This document shows positions 1 to 5,626 of a DNA stretch of 11,960 nucleotides, piece by piece. Source of the stretch: Alphaproteobacteria bacterium (lineage in GTDB: Bacteria > Pseudomonadota > Alphaproteobacteria > Rickettsiales > UBA6187); NCBI GenBank assembly GCA_024280585.1, contig JAJRPW010000003.1, positions 1-11,960 on the forward strand, written 5' to 3'. Each line of letters opens with the position of its first letter. The stretch's first letter is position 1. The position numbers and the translations under genes were made by a program. The notes beneath the pieces are model-generated. The model was not told the DNA's origin. It saw only the letters and a program-made list of their open reading frames with translations, and made no database searches.

Positions 1-1255
1 CCACAACGGGACATCTGCTGTCACCAACAACTTCATAATACCAGCGCCAGGCTTCAGGATTAATCGGCTCACCAACACTTCCCAATATTCGCAGACTCTT
101 CCGCGAGGTTTTCTTAACATTTTCGTCGCCTTCACGCATAATCGCCCGGATCGCAGTTGGCGCGGTATAAAAAATATTTACTTGATGTTTATCAATAACT
201 TGCCAACATCTGCTCCAGTCAGGATAATTCGGCACGCCTTCAAACATCAATGTCGTTGCACCATTTGCCAGCGGCCCATAGATAATATAACTATGTCCCG
301 TCACCCAGCCCACATCGGCTGTACACCAATAAATATCGCCGTCTTGATAGTCGAAAACATACTGATGCGTCATCGAAGCATAGGTTATATACCCCCCGGA
401 TGTATGCATAATGCCTTTTGGTTTTCCCGTGGAACCAGATGTATATAATATAAATAGCGGATCTTCTGCGTTCATAATTTCCGGTGGGCAATCGCTCGAT
501 GCTGCATCCACCGCATCGTGATACCAAACATCACGCCCTTCGACCCAATTAACATCTACGCCGGTACGCTTAACGACTAAAACTTTATTCTCGATCGAAG
601 CCAATTCCAAAGCATCATCGACATTTTTTTTCAGCGGAATTTTCTTACTGCCACGCAGGCCTTCATCGGCAGTTATAACCAATTTCGAGCCGCAATCTTC
701 GATTCGCCCCTTCAAAGCTTCCGGTGAAAAACCACCAAAAACCACAGAGTGAATCGCGCCAATACGCGCGCAGGCCAGCATAGCATAAGCCGCCTCAACC
801 ACCATCGGCATATATAATGTCACCACGTCACCTTTGCCAACGCCCTGTGCTTTCAAGGCATTTCCCAGTTTTGAGACATTTTCGTGCAATTCTTTATATG
901 TAATTTTCTTAGAGTCAGCCGGGTCGTCGCCTTCCCAGATTATCGCTACCTGATCGCCGCGTTTTTCCAAATGCCGGTCGACACAATTCGCGCAGACATT
1001 CAGCTCACCATCTTCGAACCATTTAATCGACACATCGCCGTCATATGACGTATTTTTAACCTTAGTAAATGGCTTAATCCAATCGATTCTCTTGGCCTGC
1101 TGCCCCCAGAATTCTTCTGGACTTTCAACAGATTGCTTGTAAAGCTCCTGATATTTTTCTTTGTTTATCAGGGCATTTTGCGCGATTTCATCTTTGATCG
1201 GTATAATAACATCATCATGGTGAATAATCTCACCTTCTTTCACGGCATCATTCAT
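1..1255 (-). CDS. acs: Acetyl-CoA synthetase, N-terminal part (3' end off the window)
   Basis: The gene converts acetate, ATP and CoA to acetyl-CoA through an acetyl-AMP intermediate in the cytoplasm. About 418 of the usual ~650 residues are present. The protein begins MNDAVKEGEI and carries the family N-terminal domain (EEFWGQQAKRIDW, then DGELNVCANCVDRH). The adenylate-forming P-loop YTSGSTGKPKG lies near residues 268-278, followed by TADVGWVTGHSY and the VGEPINPEAW motif close to the window edge. The DTWWQTE motif, the hinge and the C-terminal domain with the acetylatable lysine lie outside. The ATG at 1253-1255 is preceded by AGGAG at 1264-1268 with a good spacing. A promoter, paired palindromes and a leader hairpin lie upstream and are listed separately. 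The gene identity is very secure; acetyl-CoA rather than propionyl-CoA specificity rests on overall similarity. Confidence 0.96.
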   Translation of the reverse strand, partial: MNDAVKEGEIIHHDDVIIPIKDEIAQNALINKEKYQELYKQSVESPEEFWGQQAKRIDWIKPFTKVKNTSYDGDVSIKWFEDGELNVCANCVDRHLEKRGDQVAIIWEGDDPADSKKITYKELHENVSKLGNALKAQGVGKGDVVTLYMPMVVEAAYAMLACARIGAIHSVVFGGFSPEALKGRIEDCGSKLVITADEGLRGSKKIPLKKNVDDALELASIENKVLVVKRTGVDVNWVEGRDVWYHDAVDAASSDCPPEIMNAEDPLFILYTSGSTGKPKGIMHTSGGYITYASMTHQYVFDYQDGDIYWCTADVGWVTGHSYIIYGPLANGATTLMFEGVPNYPDWSRCWQVIDKHQVNIFYTAPTAIRAIMREGDENVKKTSRKSLRILGSVGEPINPEAWRWYYEVVGDSRCPVV

Positions 1256-1265
1256 ATTTTCAACT

Positions 1266-1288
1266 CCTGAGGTCTGCAACAGACCCCA
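1266..1288 (-). promoter_or_regulatory. Hairpin at the predicted 5' end of the acs mRNA
   Basis: On the minus strand GGTCTG (1285-1280), loop TTG and CAGACC (1276-1271) form a perfect 6-bp stem. It extends through a G-U pair, a G-C pair and a U-A pair to 1288/1268, so the base of the stem touches the acs Shine-Dalgarno AGGAG (1268-1264). With the -10 box at 1292-1297, transcription should start near 1284-1287, which puts the hairpin almost exactly at the mRNA 5' end. It may stabilise the mRNA or tune ribosome access; that role is inference. Confidence 0.5.
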
Positions 1289-1291
1289 GAA

Positions 1292-1319
1292 ATAATAGAT
1301 GAGTGACCGACACTGTCAA
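1292..1319 (-). promoter_or_regulatory. Sigma-70-type promoter of acs
   Basis: Read on the minus strand there is a consensus -35 TTGACA (1319-1314), a 16-bp spacer and a -10 TATTAT (1297-1292). The predicted start is about 30 bases upstream of the acs ATG. The -35 box overlaps the proximal copy of a 12-bp palindrome, which suggests regulation by a DNA-binding protein. Confidence 0.65.
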
Positions 1320-1354
1320 TATTTACTATTTATTTTTTATGTGTAAATATTTAC
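1315..1354. repeat. Paired 12-bp palindromic operator-like sites upstream of acs
   Basis: The distal site GTAAATATTTAC (1343-1354) is a perfect palindrome. The proximal site GTCAATATTTAC (1315-1326) matches it at 11 of 12 positions. A longer direct repeat, AATATTTACTATT, occurs at 1318-1330 and 1346-1358, exactly 28 bp apart. The centres fall near -35 and -63 relative to the predicted acs start. This is the layout expected for cooperative binding by a dimeric regulator. RamB/ScfR-type regulators of acetate genes are a candidate family, but the regulator is not in the window and its identity is a guess. Confidence 0.55.
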
Positions 1355-1362
1355 TATTGCGT

Positions 1363-1596
1363 TTAACGCCCTAGTGCCAGTGGATTCCTAGCAGAAAAAT
1401 GACCATCCCTAGCCGCCCGCCTTTCAGCATTTCCTGCAATCCGCCCACTTCGGCTTTCTAAGCCATCTTGTAGTAGCTCTTCATAAGAGTTTCTGGCGGT
1501 AGTTAGTCCATAATTTTCACGCAAGATTGCCTTTTCCTCAAAATATTTTAATTTCACGAGCGCCCTTGTAACACTAAAGAAGCGGCCAGTCAACAA
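1363..1596 (-). CDS. Doubtful 77-codon ORF, possible gene remnant
   Basis: I do not recognise this protein. It has no ATG and would start at tandem TTG codons (1596-1591) with no clear ribosome binding site. The product is charged, with GLESRSGRIAGNAERRAARDG near the C terminus in a tract rich in arginine, glutamate and alanine, and it looks more protein-like than random frames. In the same frame a TAA at 1603-1605 separates it from an upstream stretch starting at an ATG and reading MSIGIALLR, preceded by GGAGG. It could therefore be a decayed gene with a nonsense change, or chance. Its end abuts the acs operator region. Nothing lies opposite it, so it is not the shadow of another gene. Confidence 0.25.
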   Translation of the reverse strand: MLTGRFFSVTRALVKLKYFEEKAILRENYGLTTARNSYEELLQDGLESRSGRIAGNAERRAARDGHFSARNPLALGR

Positions 1597-1625
1597 AATT
1601 TCTTATCGAAGTAGCGCAATCCCAA

Positions 1626-1654
1626 TTGACATCCTCCCAATTTCCACCTAAACT
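1626..1654 (+). promoter_or_regulatory. Promoter of the DUF6961-like gene, predicted leaderless start
   Basis: There is a consensus -35 TTGACA (1626-1631), a 17-bp spacer and a -10 TAAACT (1649-1654, four of six matches). The start point expected 6-8 bases downstream is 1660-1662, which coincides with the ATG at 1661. No Shine-Dalgarno is present between the -10 and the ATG. Confidence 0.5.
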
Positions 1655-1660
1655 ACCCTT

Positions 1661-1897
1661 ATGGAAACTTTTGATGCAGAACGTTCAGCGATAAGAATGA
1701 TTCAGAAATATGGCAAAATGGCCTTGCCAAAAGCCGTCAAGATTGGCACGTATTATGCCGGTGTCAATGACAAAGAGCGCGCGCAAAGATGGGTCACAAT
1801 CGGCTTTGCCATTAAAAAAGTCCATGATCCGATATCGAATTCCAACGTCCCATTATATAGGACAATGCGCCAGATAAAAGAGGCGCAGGAAGCATAG
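1661..1897 (+). CDS. Small DUF6961-like protein, function unknown
   Basis: A 78-residue soluble protein, METFDAERSAI at the start. The pattern of a helix with AIRMIQKYGKMA, then KAVKIGTYYAGVNDKERAQRW, then VTIGFAIKKV matches my memory of the DUF6961 family of small alphaproteobacterial proteins: an A-x3-I-x2-[HY]-G-x2-A helix, a G/N-D turn, and a tryptophan leading a final helix. The family has no known function. The ATG has no ribosome binding site, but a promoter is placed so that the mRNA would begin at or within one base of the ATG. The gene converges with ribA, with only 8 bases between the two stop codons. The family assignment is from pattern recognition, not a search. Confidence 0.6.
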   Translation: METFDAERSAIRMIQKYGKMALPKAVKIGTYYAGVNDKERAQRWVTIGFAIKKVHDPISNSNVPLYRTMRQIKEAQEA

Positions 1898-1905
1898 GAA
1901 ACACA

Positions 1906-2991
1906 CTAAAACTTATGCCCCAACCGATCTGCCTTGGTCTTCAAATATGCTTCATTATGTTCATTTGAATCCATAATATGCGACACCGACTCGCTCACTT
2001 TTATGTCGCAATCCTCCAGCCCTTGAGCCTTACGCGGATTATTCGTCAAGAGCCGAATCGACTCAATCCCAAGCTCTTTTAAAATCTGAGCCGCTGGTAA
2101 AAACAAGCGCTCATCATCATCGAAACCCAACGCCTCATTGGCATCGACCGTGTCCATACCTTGATTTTTTAAATCATACGCCCGCAATTTATTAACCAGC
2201 CCAATTCCGCGCCCTTCTTGCTGCATATACAATATAATACCGCCCTCACCTTCGCCCATTTGCTTTATGGCAAAATGCAGTTGATCACGACAATCACACG
2301 ACAAAGACGCCAATAAATCACCCGTATAACAGGATGAATGCACCCTCACAAGCGGATTTTCGCCCGGCTCACCGACAATTATCGCGTAATGCTCCCAGCC
2401 GCCGACACTTGAACGATAGGCGATAATTTCACTTTTTTCAGCATGCTCCAAAGCCAAATCAGCCCGGCAAACCTCATGTAAATTCAGTGAAACCAGCTCG
2501 TTATATCGGTTCAGATCCTCGGATGCAACCTGCAGCAAATCCTCACCTTCGCCATCAAATACAACCGCCGCTGGAATAAGCGCAGCAATTTTAACCAATT
2601 TCAAAGCCGCATCTTCAATCTCACTGGCAGGCTTATAATCAACCTCTTGCAAACTAATATTATTCGGGTGTTCGCAGGCAACTTCTCTAATTTTATCCAC
2701 AGAGATACCCACACACTTACCAACATGTTTACCAACCGACTTATCCACAATTAAAAAGGAGGCATTTATTTCGATTGAATCATCACTCAAAAGCGCCTTA
2801 ATCCGATTTTTTGCCAGTATAACCCTTGGCTGATTCGCCAATAAATCGGCATTATCCAACGCACAATCTTCAGCAGACATAACGGTTACCGCCTCATTCC
2901 CATGGAAAATCACAACGGCAAATCCGCGCCGCAAATCACCAACAGCGCGCTCAACCCGGTTAATTATTTTATCTTCTTCGCTAAAAGCCAT
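1906..2991 (-). CDS. ribA: GTP cyclohydrolase II with a degenerate N-terminal domain
   Basis: The C-terminal half (about residues 185-361) is GTP cyclohydrolase II. It opens GTP to 2,5-diamino-6-ribosylamino-4(3H)-pyrimidinone 5'-phosphate, formate and pyrophosphate, the first step of riboflavin synthesis. The zinc ligands are C221, C232 and C234 (CYTGDLLASLSCDC). The catalytic EGRGIGL (259-265), DTVDANEALGF (280-290) and RLLTNNPRK (313-321) are all intact. The first ~180 residues are in the place of the RibB domain of RibBA fusions but lack its recognisable catalytic motifs. This layout is known in alphaproteobacterial RibA proteins, so a separate ribB is expected elsewhere. The ATG at 2991-2989 has a weak GGA upstream. 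Its promoter is divergent from the regulator gene at 3072. No other rib gene is adjacent. Confidence 0.93.
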   Translation of the reverse strand: MAFSEEDKIINRVERAVGDLRRGFAVVIFHGNEAVTVMSAEDCALDNADLLANQPRVILAKNRIKALLSDDSIEINASFLIVDKSVGKHVGKCVGISVDKIREVACEHPNNISLQEVDYKPASEIEDAALKLVKIAALIPAAVVFDGEGEDLLQVASEDLNRYNELVSLNLHEVCRADLALEHAEKSEIIAYRSSVGGWEHYAIIVGEPGENPLVRVHSSCYTGDLLASLSCDCRDQLHFAIKQMGEGEGGIILYMQQEGRGIGLVNKLRAYDLKNQGMDTVDANEALGFDDDERLFLPAAQILKELGIESIRLLTNNPRKAQGLEDCDIKVSESVSHIMDSNEHNEAYLKTKADRLGHKF

Positions 2992-3013
2992 AAATTTTCC
3001 ATAATTTTGAGGG

Positions 3014-3042
3014 TTTATACAGCTTCTTTTAAAACTTTACAA
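3014..3042 (-). promoter_or_regulatory. Promoter of ribA
   Basis: On the minus strand -35 TTGTAA (3042-3037), a 17-bp spacer and -10 TATAAA (3019-3014), preceded by TG one base pair upstream. The predicted start is about 16 bases upstream of the ribA ATG. The -35 overlaps a TTTACA (3036-3041) on the plus strand that could serve the divergent regulator gene with -10 TATAGA at 3059-3064, but that start would exclude the regulator's ribosome binding site, so I do not call it. Confidence 0.55.
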
Positions 3043-3071
3043 ATCCATTTTTTATTATTATAGAGGAAGTT

Positions 3072-3632
3072 ATGGTAGAAAAATTATTTATAATCAGCGA
3101 CAGTGATGAAATCGAACAAATTATAAGGGATAAAGGCTCTTTTGATTTGGACATATCCACCCATAAATCTTCTAATGAAGTAGATGCAAAGCAGCCTACA
3201 AGCTACTGTTTTATAGTTAATAAAATTGACAAAATTACGAGTGCCCCTTCCGCGCGAGGCGTAATTCTTGGTCAAACCGCCAAAAACAACATGAAGTATC
3301 TGCCCAAACCCTTTCATATTTCAGAATTATTTAACGCTATTACCGAATTATTCGACAACAACAAACGGCTAAAAAGCGGCTATCTGTTTAACTTCACAAA
3401 ACGCCTCCTAACAAAGGATAATAAGGACATACAGCTTACCGAAAAAGAAGCGGAAATAATTAACCTTTTAGTTCAAGAATCACCATTAAGCACAAAGAAA
3501 TTACTGGAAAAAATTTGGGATTACGACGAAAATATCGACACCCACACCCTGCAAACTCATATATACCGCCTGCGCCAAAAAACCTGCGAAGATATAATTA
3601 TAACAACTGAAAATGGCTATAAAATATGTTGA
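3072..3632 (+). CDS. OmpR/PhoB-type winged-helix regulator with a degenerate receiver
   Basis: A 186-residue DNA-binding protein. The C-terminal ~80 residues form an OmpR/PhoB winged helix: LTEKEAEIINLLV (122-134), then LLEKIWDYDENIDTHTLQTHIYRLRQK (144-170), the transactivation loop and recognition helix, then the wing ending NGYKI. The N-terminal ~95 residues look like a response-regulator receiver. The lysine-proline of the beta-5 end is kept (YLPKPF, K79-P80), but the strand that should end in the phospho-accepting aspartate reads CFIVN, with N50 there, and the N-terminal acidic pair is only partly kept (SDSDE). It is therefore probably not regulated by phosphorylation. GAGGAAG (3063-3069) precedes the ATG. 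No sensor kinase is adjacent and the targets are unknown. It shares the strand with the next gene, 79 bases downstream. Confidence 0.85.
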   Translation: MVEKLFIISDSDEIEQIIRDKGSFDLDISTHKSSNEVDAKQPTSYCFIVNKIDKITSAPSARGVILGQTAKNNMKYLPKPFHISELFNAITELFDNNKRLKSGYLFNFTKRLLTKDNKDIQLTEKEAEIINLLVQESPLSTKKLLEKIWDYDENIDTHTLQTHIYRLRQKTCEDIIITTENGYKIC

Positions 3633-3657
3633 CATGCCTGTGTTTTTAGTGTATAAA
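3629..3657 (+). promoter_or_regulatory. Near-consensus promoter of the 104-residue protein gene
   Basis: There is a consensus -35 TTGACA (3629-3634) overlapping the stop codon of the regulator gene, a 17-bp spacer with a T5 tract, and a -10 TATAAA (3652-3657) preceded by TG. The predicted start near 3664 leaves a leader of about 48 bases with AAGGA before the ATG. It is one of the strongest promoters in the window. Confidence 0.75.
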
Positions 3658-3711
3658 GACATATATTTATTAATTTGTCCTATTTTGGGACGTTTTTGAA
3701 GGATTTTTGAT

Positions 3712-4026
3712 ATGTCTGATTTTGGACACGGTGGCAGCGTACAGTATAATGTATTTGGTGACAATAATGGCCCGAGAAATGAGCCTGCCATTGTTAGCTT
3801 CCAACCTAACGGAACTCGCAATCAATCTCATATAGTCCCATCCAGAACATCCGTTGACGGCACTGGTCAGCCAGAAGCTGGTCAAACCACTCACCACGAC
3901 CTAGCTAACAACCAAAACTCTTTTGCAAATATGGTGCAGGCAACCAGCGCAAGCCCAACATTCCAGGCGGGTCCAACTTCTGGACCAAACGGTGGCACCG
4001 GCGAATCTCGCGGAATGGGTCGCTAA
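3712..4026 (+). CDS. Disordered, low-complexity protein of unknown function
   Basis: I do not recognise this 104-residue protein. It is rich in G, N, S, T, Q and P, has no cysteine, tryptophan, signal peptide or membrane segment, and reads as intrinsically disordered along its whole length (for example FQPNGTRNQSHIVPS and QAGPTSGPNGGTGESRGMGR at the end). The start is well supported: GAAGGA at 3698-3703 sits 8 bases before the ATG and a near-consensus promoter lies upstream, which argues that it is a real, expressed gene. It ends 7 bases from the convergent apaG stop, and the gap lies in a C7 run (4028-4034). It could be a secreted or surface-associated factor or a species-specific small protein; neither can be shown. 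Confidence 0.65.
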   Translation: MSDFGHGGSVQYNVFGDNNGPRNEPAIVSFQPNGTRNQSHIVPSRTSVDGTGQPEAGQTTHHDLANNQNSFANMVQATSASPTFQAGPTSGPNGGTGESRGMGR

Positions 4027-4033
4027 ACCCCCC

Positions 4034-4426
4034 CTAATTAATCACTCTCTCAACATGCGGGCAATCCAGCGAAAAAGCCGGGATTTCGACATTCCAGATT
4101 TCACCATCTTCAGTAACCACCTCATATGTACCCATCATAATCCCCGATGGCGCCTCAAGATGAACAACACTTGAATAGTTAAATTCCTTGCCCGGATGAA
4201 TTTTAGGCTGCACCCCAACAACGCCCTCACCCTTTATATTCTGCGTTTTTCCGCTATTATCAATGACAGTCCAGCTACGATTCAGGATCTGCACCCTGCG
4301 CGAACTTTTATTTTGAATCTGTATATTATACGACCAAACGTGATAATTATCAAACGGTGACGACTGCGCGTCCTGATATTCAGGCACCACATTTATCAAT
4401 ATATAGTTACTATTATTCGAATACAT
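4034..4426 (-). CDS. apaG: ApaG domain protein
   Basis: ApaG (DUF525) is a small fibronectin-like beta-sandwich protein. It was linked genetically to Co2+/Mg2+ handling and Ap4A metabolism, but its biochemical role is unsettled. The 130-residue product matches the usual length. Family landmarks are FDNYHVWSYNIQIQNKS, LNRSWTVIDNSGK, GEGVVGVQPKIHPG, APSGIMMGTYEV and the EIPAFSLDCP end. The frame stays open for 40 codons upstream, but those overlap queF. The ATG at 4426-4424 is one base after the queF stop (TAG at 4430-4428), with AAAGGA upstream inside queF, so translation is probably coupled. It is the last gene of a GNAT-queF-apaG operon. Confidence 0.93.
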   Translation of the reverse strand: MYSNNSNYILINVVPEYQDAQSSPFDNYHVWSYNIQIQNKSSRRVQILNRSWTVIDNSGKTQNIKGEGVVGVQPKIHPGKEFNYSSVVHLEAPSGIMMGTYEVVTEDGEIWNVEIPAFSLDCPHVERVIN

Positions 4427-4427
4427 C

Positions 4428-4892
4428 CTAGCCGCGTCCTTTATATGTAGCAACTCCCTGATCGGGAATCCAAACATCCACAGGAGCTTTACCAGTTTGG
4501 TAGAAAACGTCAATAGGAATTCCGCCGCGCGGATACCAATACCCACCGATTCTTAACCATTTAGGCTTGATTTCATCCACAATCCGCAAGGCAATTGAAG
4601 TGGTACAATCCTCATGAAACGCGCCATGGTTGCGAAATGAGTTCAAAAACAGCTTTAAAGACTTGCTTTCCAACAGCCACTCACCTGGCACATAATCAAT
4701 CACAAGATGTGCAAAATCCGGCTGCCCGGTTATCGGACAAAGCGAGGTAAATTCCGGACAGGTAAAGCGCACCAGATAATCAATCCCGGCCTTAGGGTTC
4801 GCCACCTTCTCGATCCGCGCCTCATCGGGCGATTTAGCAGAATCATTATCCCCGCCCAACTGCGTCAGGGAGTCGTAAATCGTCTCATCCAT
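4428..4892 (-). CDS. queF: NADPH-dependent 7-cyano-7-deazaguanine reductase, short form
   Basis: QueF reduces preQ0 to preQ1 with NADPH, the last free-base step before queuosine is put into tRNA. The 154-residue product has the size of the unimodal (YkvM-like) class. The nucleophilic cysteine is C52 (FTSLCPITGQPDFAHL) and the general acid is D59. The class signature ESKSLKLF is at 75-82, and the substrate-binding H93-E94 lies in GAFHEDC. I chose the ATG at 4892-4890 because AGGA (4903-4900) is 7 bases upstream and the product then begins MDETIYDSLTQLGG like its relatives; a GTG one codon earlier is possible but too close to the AGGA. It is 9 bases from the end of the GNAT gene and 1 base from apaG. 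Confidence 0.95.
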   Translation of the reverse strand: MDETIYDSLTQLGGDNDSAKSPDEARIEKVANPKAGIDYLVRFTCPEFTSLCPITGQPDFAHLVIDYVPGEWLLESKSLKLFLNSFRNHGAFHEDCTTSIALRIVDEIKPKWLRIGGYWYPRGGIPIDVFYQTGKAPVDVWIPDQGVATYKGRG

Positions 4893-4901
4893 CACATTTT
4901 C

Positions 4902-5474
4902 CTAAAATTTCAGGTATTCTTTTTGCAGCAAAGACAATATAATCGCATTATAAAACTTCCCATGCAGAAATTTTTGCTCACGCAATATGCCTTCCTTCTG
5001 GAATTTAAGCTTTTTCAAAACCTTAAGCGATGCCTGATTGGTCGGCGTCACCGTCGCTTCAACGCGATGCAGCTGCATTTGCGTAAAAGCAAAACCCAAA
5101 ACCGCCTTGGTCACATCGGTCATAATGCCCTTGCCCCAATATTTTTTGCCCAGATCATAGCTAATTTCAGCACGGCAATGATCGCGGTTCCAATAATTAA
5201 ATCCACAAGAACCGATCAGCTTATTATTATCGCGTCTGGCGATCGCCCAGTAAATACTGCGTTTATAGCGAAATAGATCGAGATTGTAGTCAATTTCCTC
5301 ACGCGCGCGCTCAACCGTCCTGGGAATACACTCCTCAGGCACATATTTCACCACCTCATCGTCAGATAAATATTCCAGATAATCGTCAATATCATCATGA
5401 TTACACTGCCGCAGATACACCTCGTCATTGACATTAATCACCGGAAAAGAGTTAAACAGATTTTCAACACTCAT
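4902..5474 (-). CDS. GNAT-family N-acetyltransferase, RimJ/RimL-like
   Basis: A 190-residue GCN5-related acetyltransferase of the RimJ/RimL/Acetyltransf_3 type, which moves an acetyl group from acetyl-CoA to a protein N terminus or small amine. The acetyl-CoA pyrophosphate loop is in EISYDLGKKYWGKGIM (103-118, with the G-K-G turn). The family's TNQASLKVLKKLKFQKEGILRE follows at 145-166. The N-terminal half has the usual substrate-side helices (DDIDDYLEYLSDDEVVKYV). The substrate cannot be read from sequence. The ATG at 5474-5472 has only a weak GAG upstream. It is the first gene of an operon with queF and apaG, but a functional link to queuosine is not established. Confidence 0.88.
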   Translation of the reverse strand: MSVENLFNSFPVINVNDEVYLRQCNHDDIDDYLEYLSDDEVVKYVPEECIPRTVERAREEIDYNLDLFRYKRSIYWAIARRDNNKLIGSCGFNYWNRDHCRAEISYDLGKKYWGKGIMTDVTKAVLGFAFTQMQLHRVEATVTPTNQASLKVLKKLKFQKEGILREQKFLHGKFYNAIILSLLQKEYLKF

Positions 5475-5504
5475 AATTTTCTCAAAATATTTTCAAACGA
5501 CACC

Positions 5505-5533
5505 TGTATAATCGAAAATATATTCAATAGCAA
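5505..5533 (-). promoter_or_regulatory. Promoter of the GNAT-queF-apaG operon
   Basis: On the minus strand -35 TTGCTA (5533-5528), a 17-bp spacer and -10 TATACA (5510-5505). The predicted leader is about 25 bases and contains a near-palindrome TCAAAATATTTTCA (5482-5495), which may be an operator or simply AT-rich DNA. Confidence 0.5.
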
Positions 5534-5540
5534 GCTTTTT

Positions 5541-5601
5541 GTGACAGGACTCCCGGGCAATCGCATCTAAAAACACGAGGTTTAATAGGCAGAGTTGTCA
5601 C
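5541..5601. repeat. 61-bp segment bounded by a 10-bp inverted repeat
   Basis: GTGACAGGACTC (5541-5552) pairs with GAGTTGTCAC (5592-5601) over 10 base pairs with a 2-base bulge, leaving a 39-base middle. A C8 run (5601-5608) adjoins its right end. It lies between scoB and the GNAT promoter. There is no T tract on either strand after the stem, so it is not a typical intrinsic terminator, and no target-site duplication is visible. Confidence 0.35.
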
Positions 5602-5626
5602 CCCCCCCGATAACGTTCTTAATAAG

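Larger units (their letters stand above)
1256..1660. other. 405-bp intergenic region between acs and the DUF6961-like gene
   Basis: From left to right this region holds the acs leader and hairpin, the acs promoter, the paired palindromes (1315-1354), the doubtful minus-strand ORF (1363-1596), and a rightward promoter (1626-1654) serving the small protein at 1661. I see no RNA gene or mobile-element end in it. Confidence 0.6.

Noticed and set aside
182..527. Open frames on both strands inside the acs region
   Set aside because: They lie inside the clear acs reading frame on the minus strand, which continues through them with conserved motifs, so they are shadows.
4427..4546. N-terminal extension of ApaG by 40 residues
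   Set aside because: The extension overlaps queF in another frame and is absent from the family; the ATG at 4426 gives the normal length.
4707..5276. A 189-codon plus-strand open frame
   Set aside because: It runs antisense across queF and the GNAT gene, both well supported by motifs, and its product has no recognisable features.
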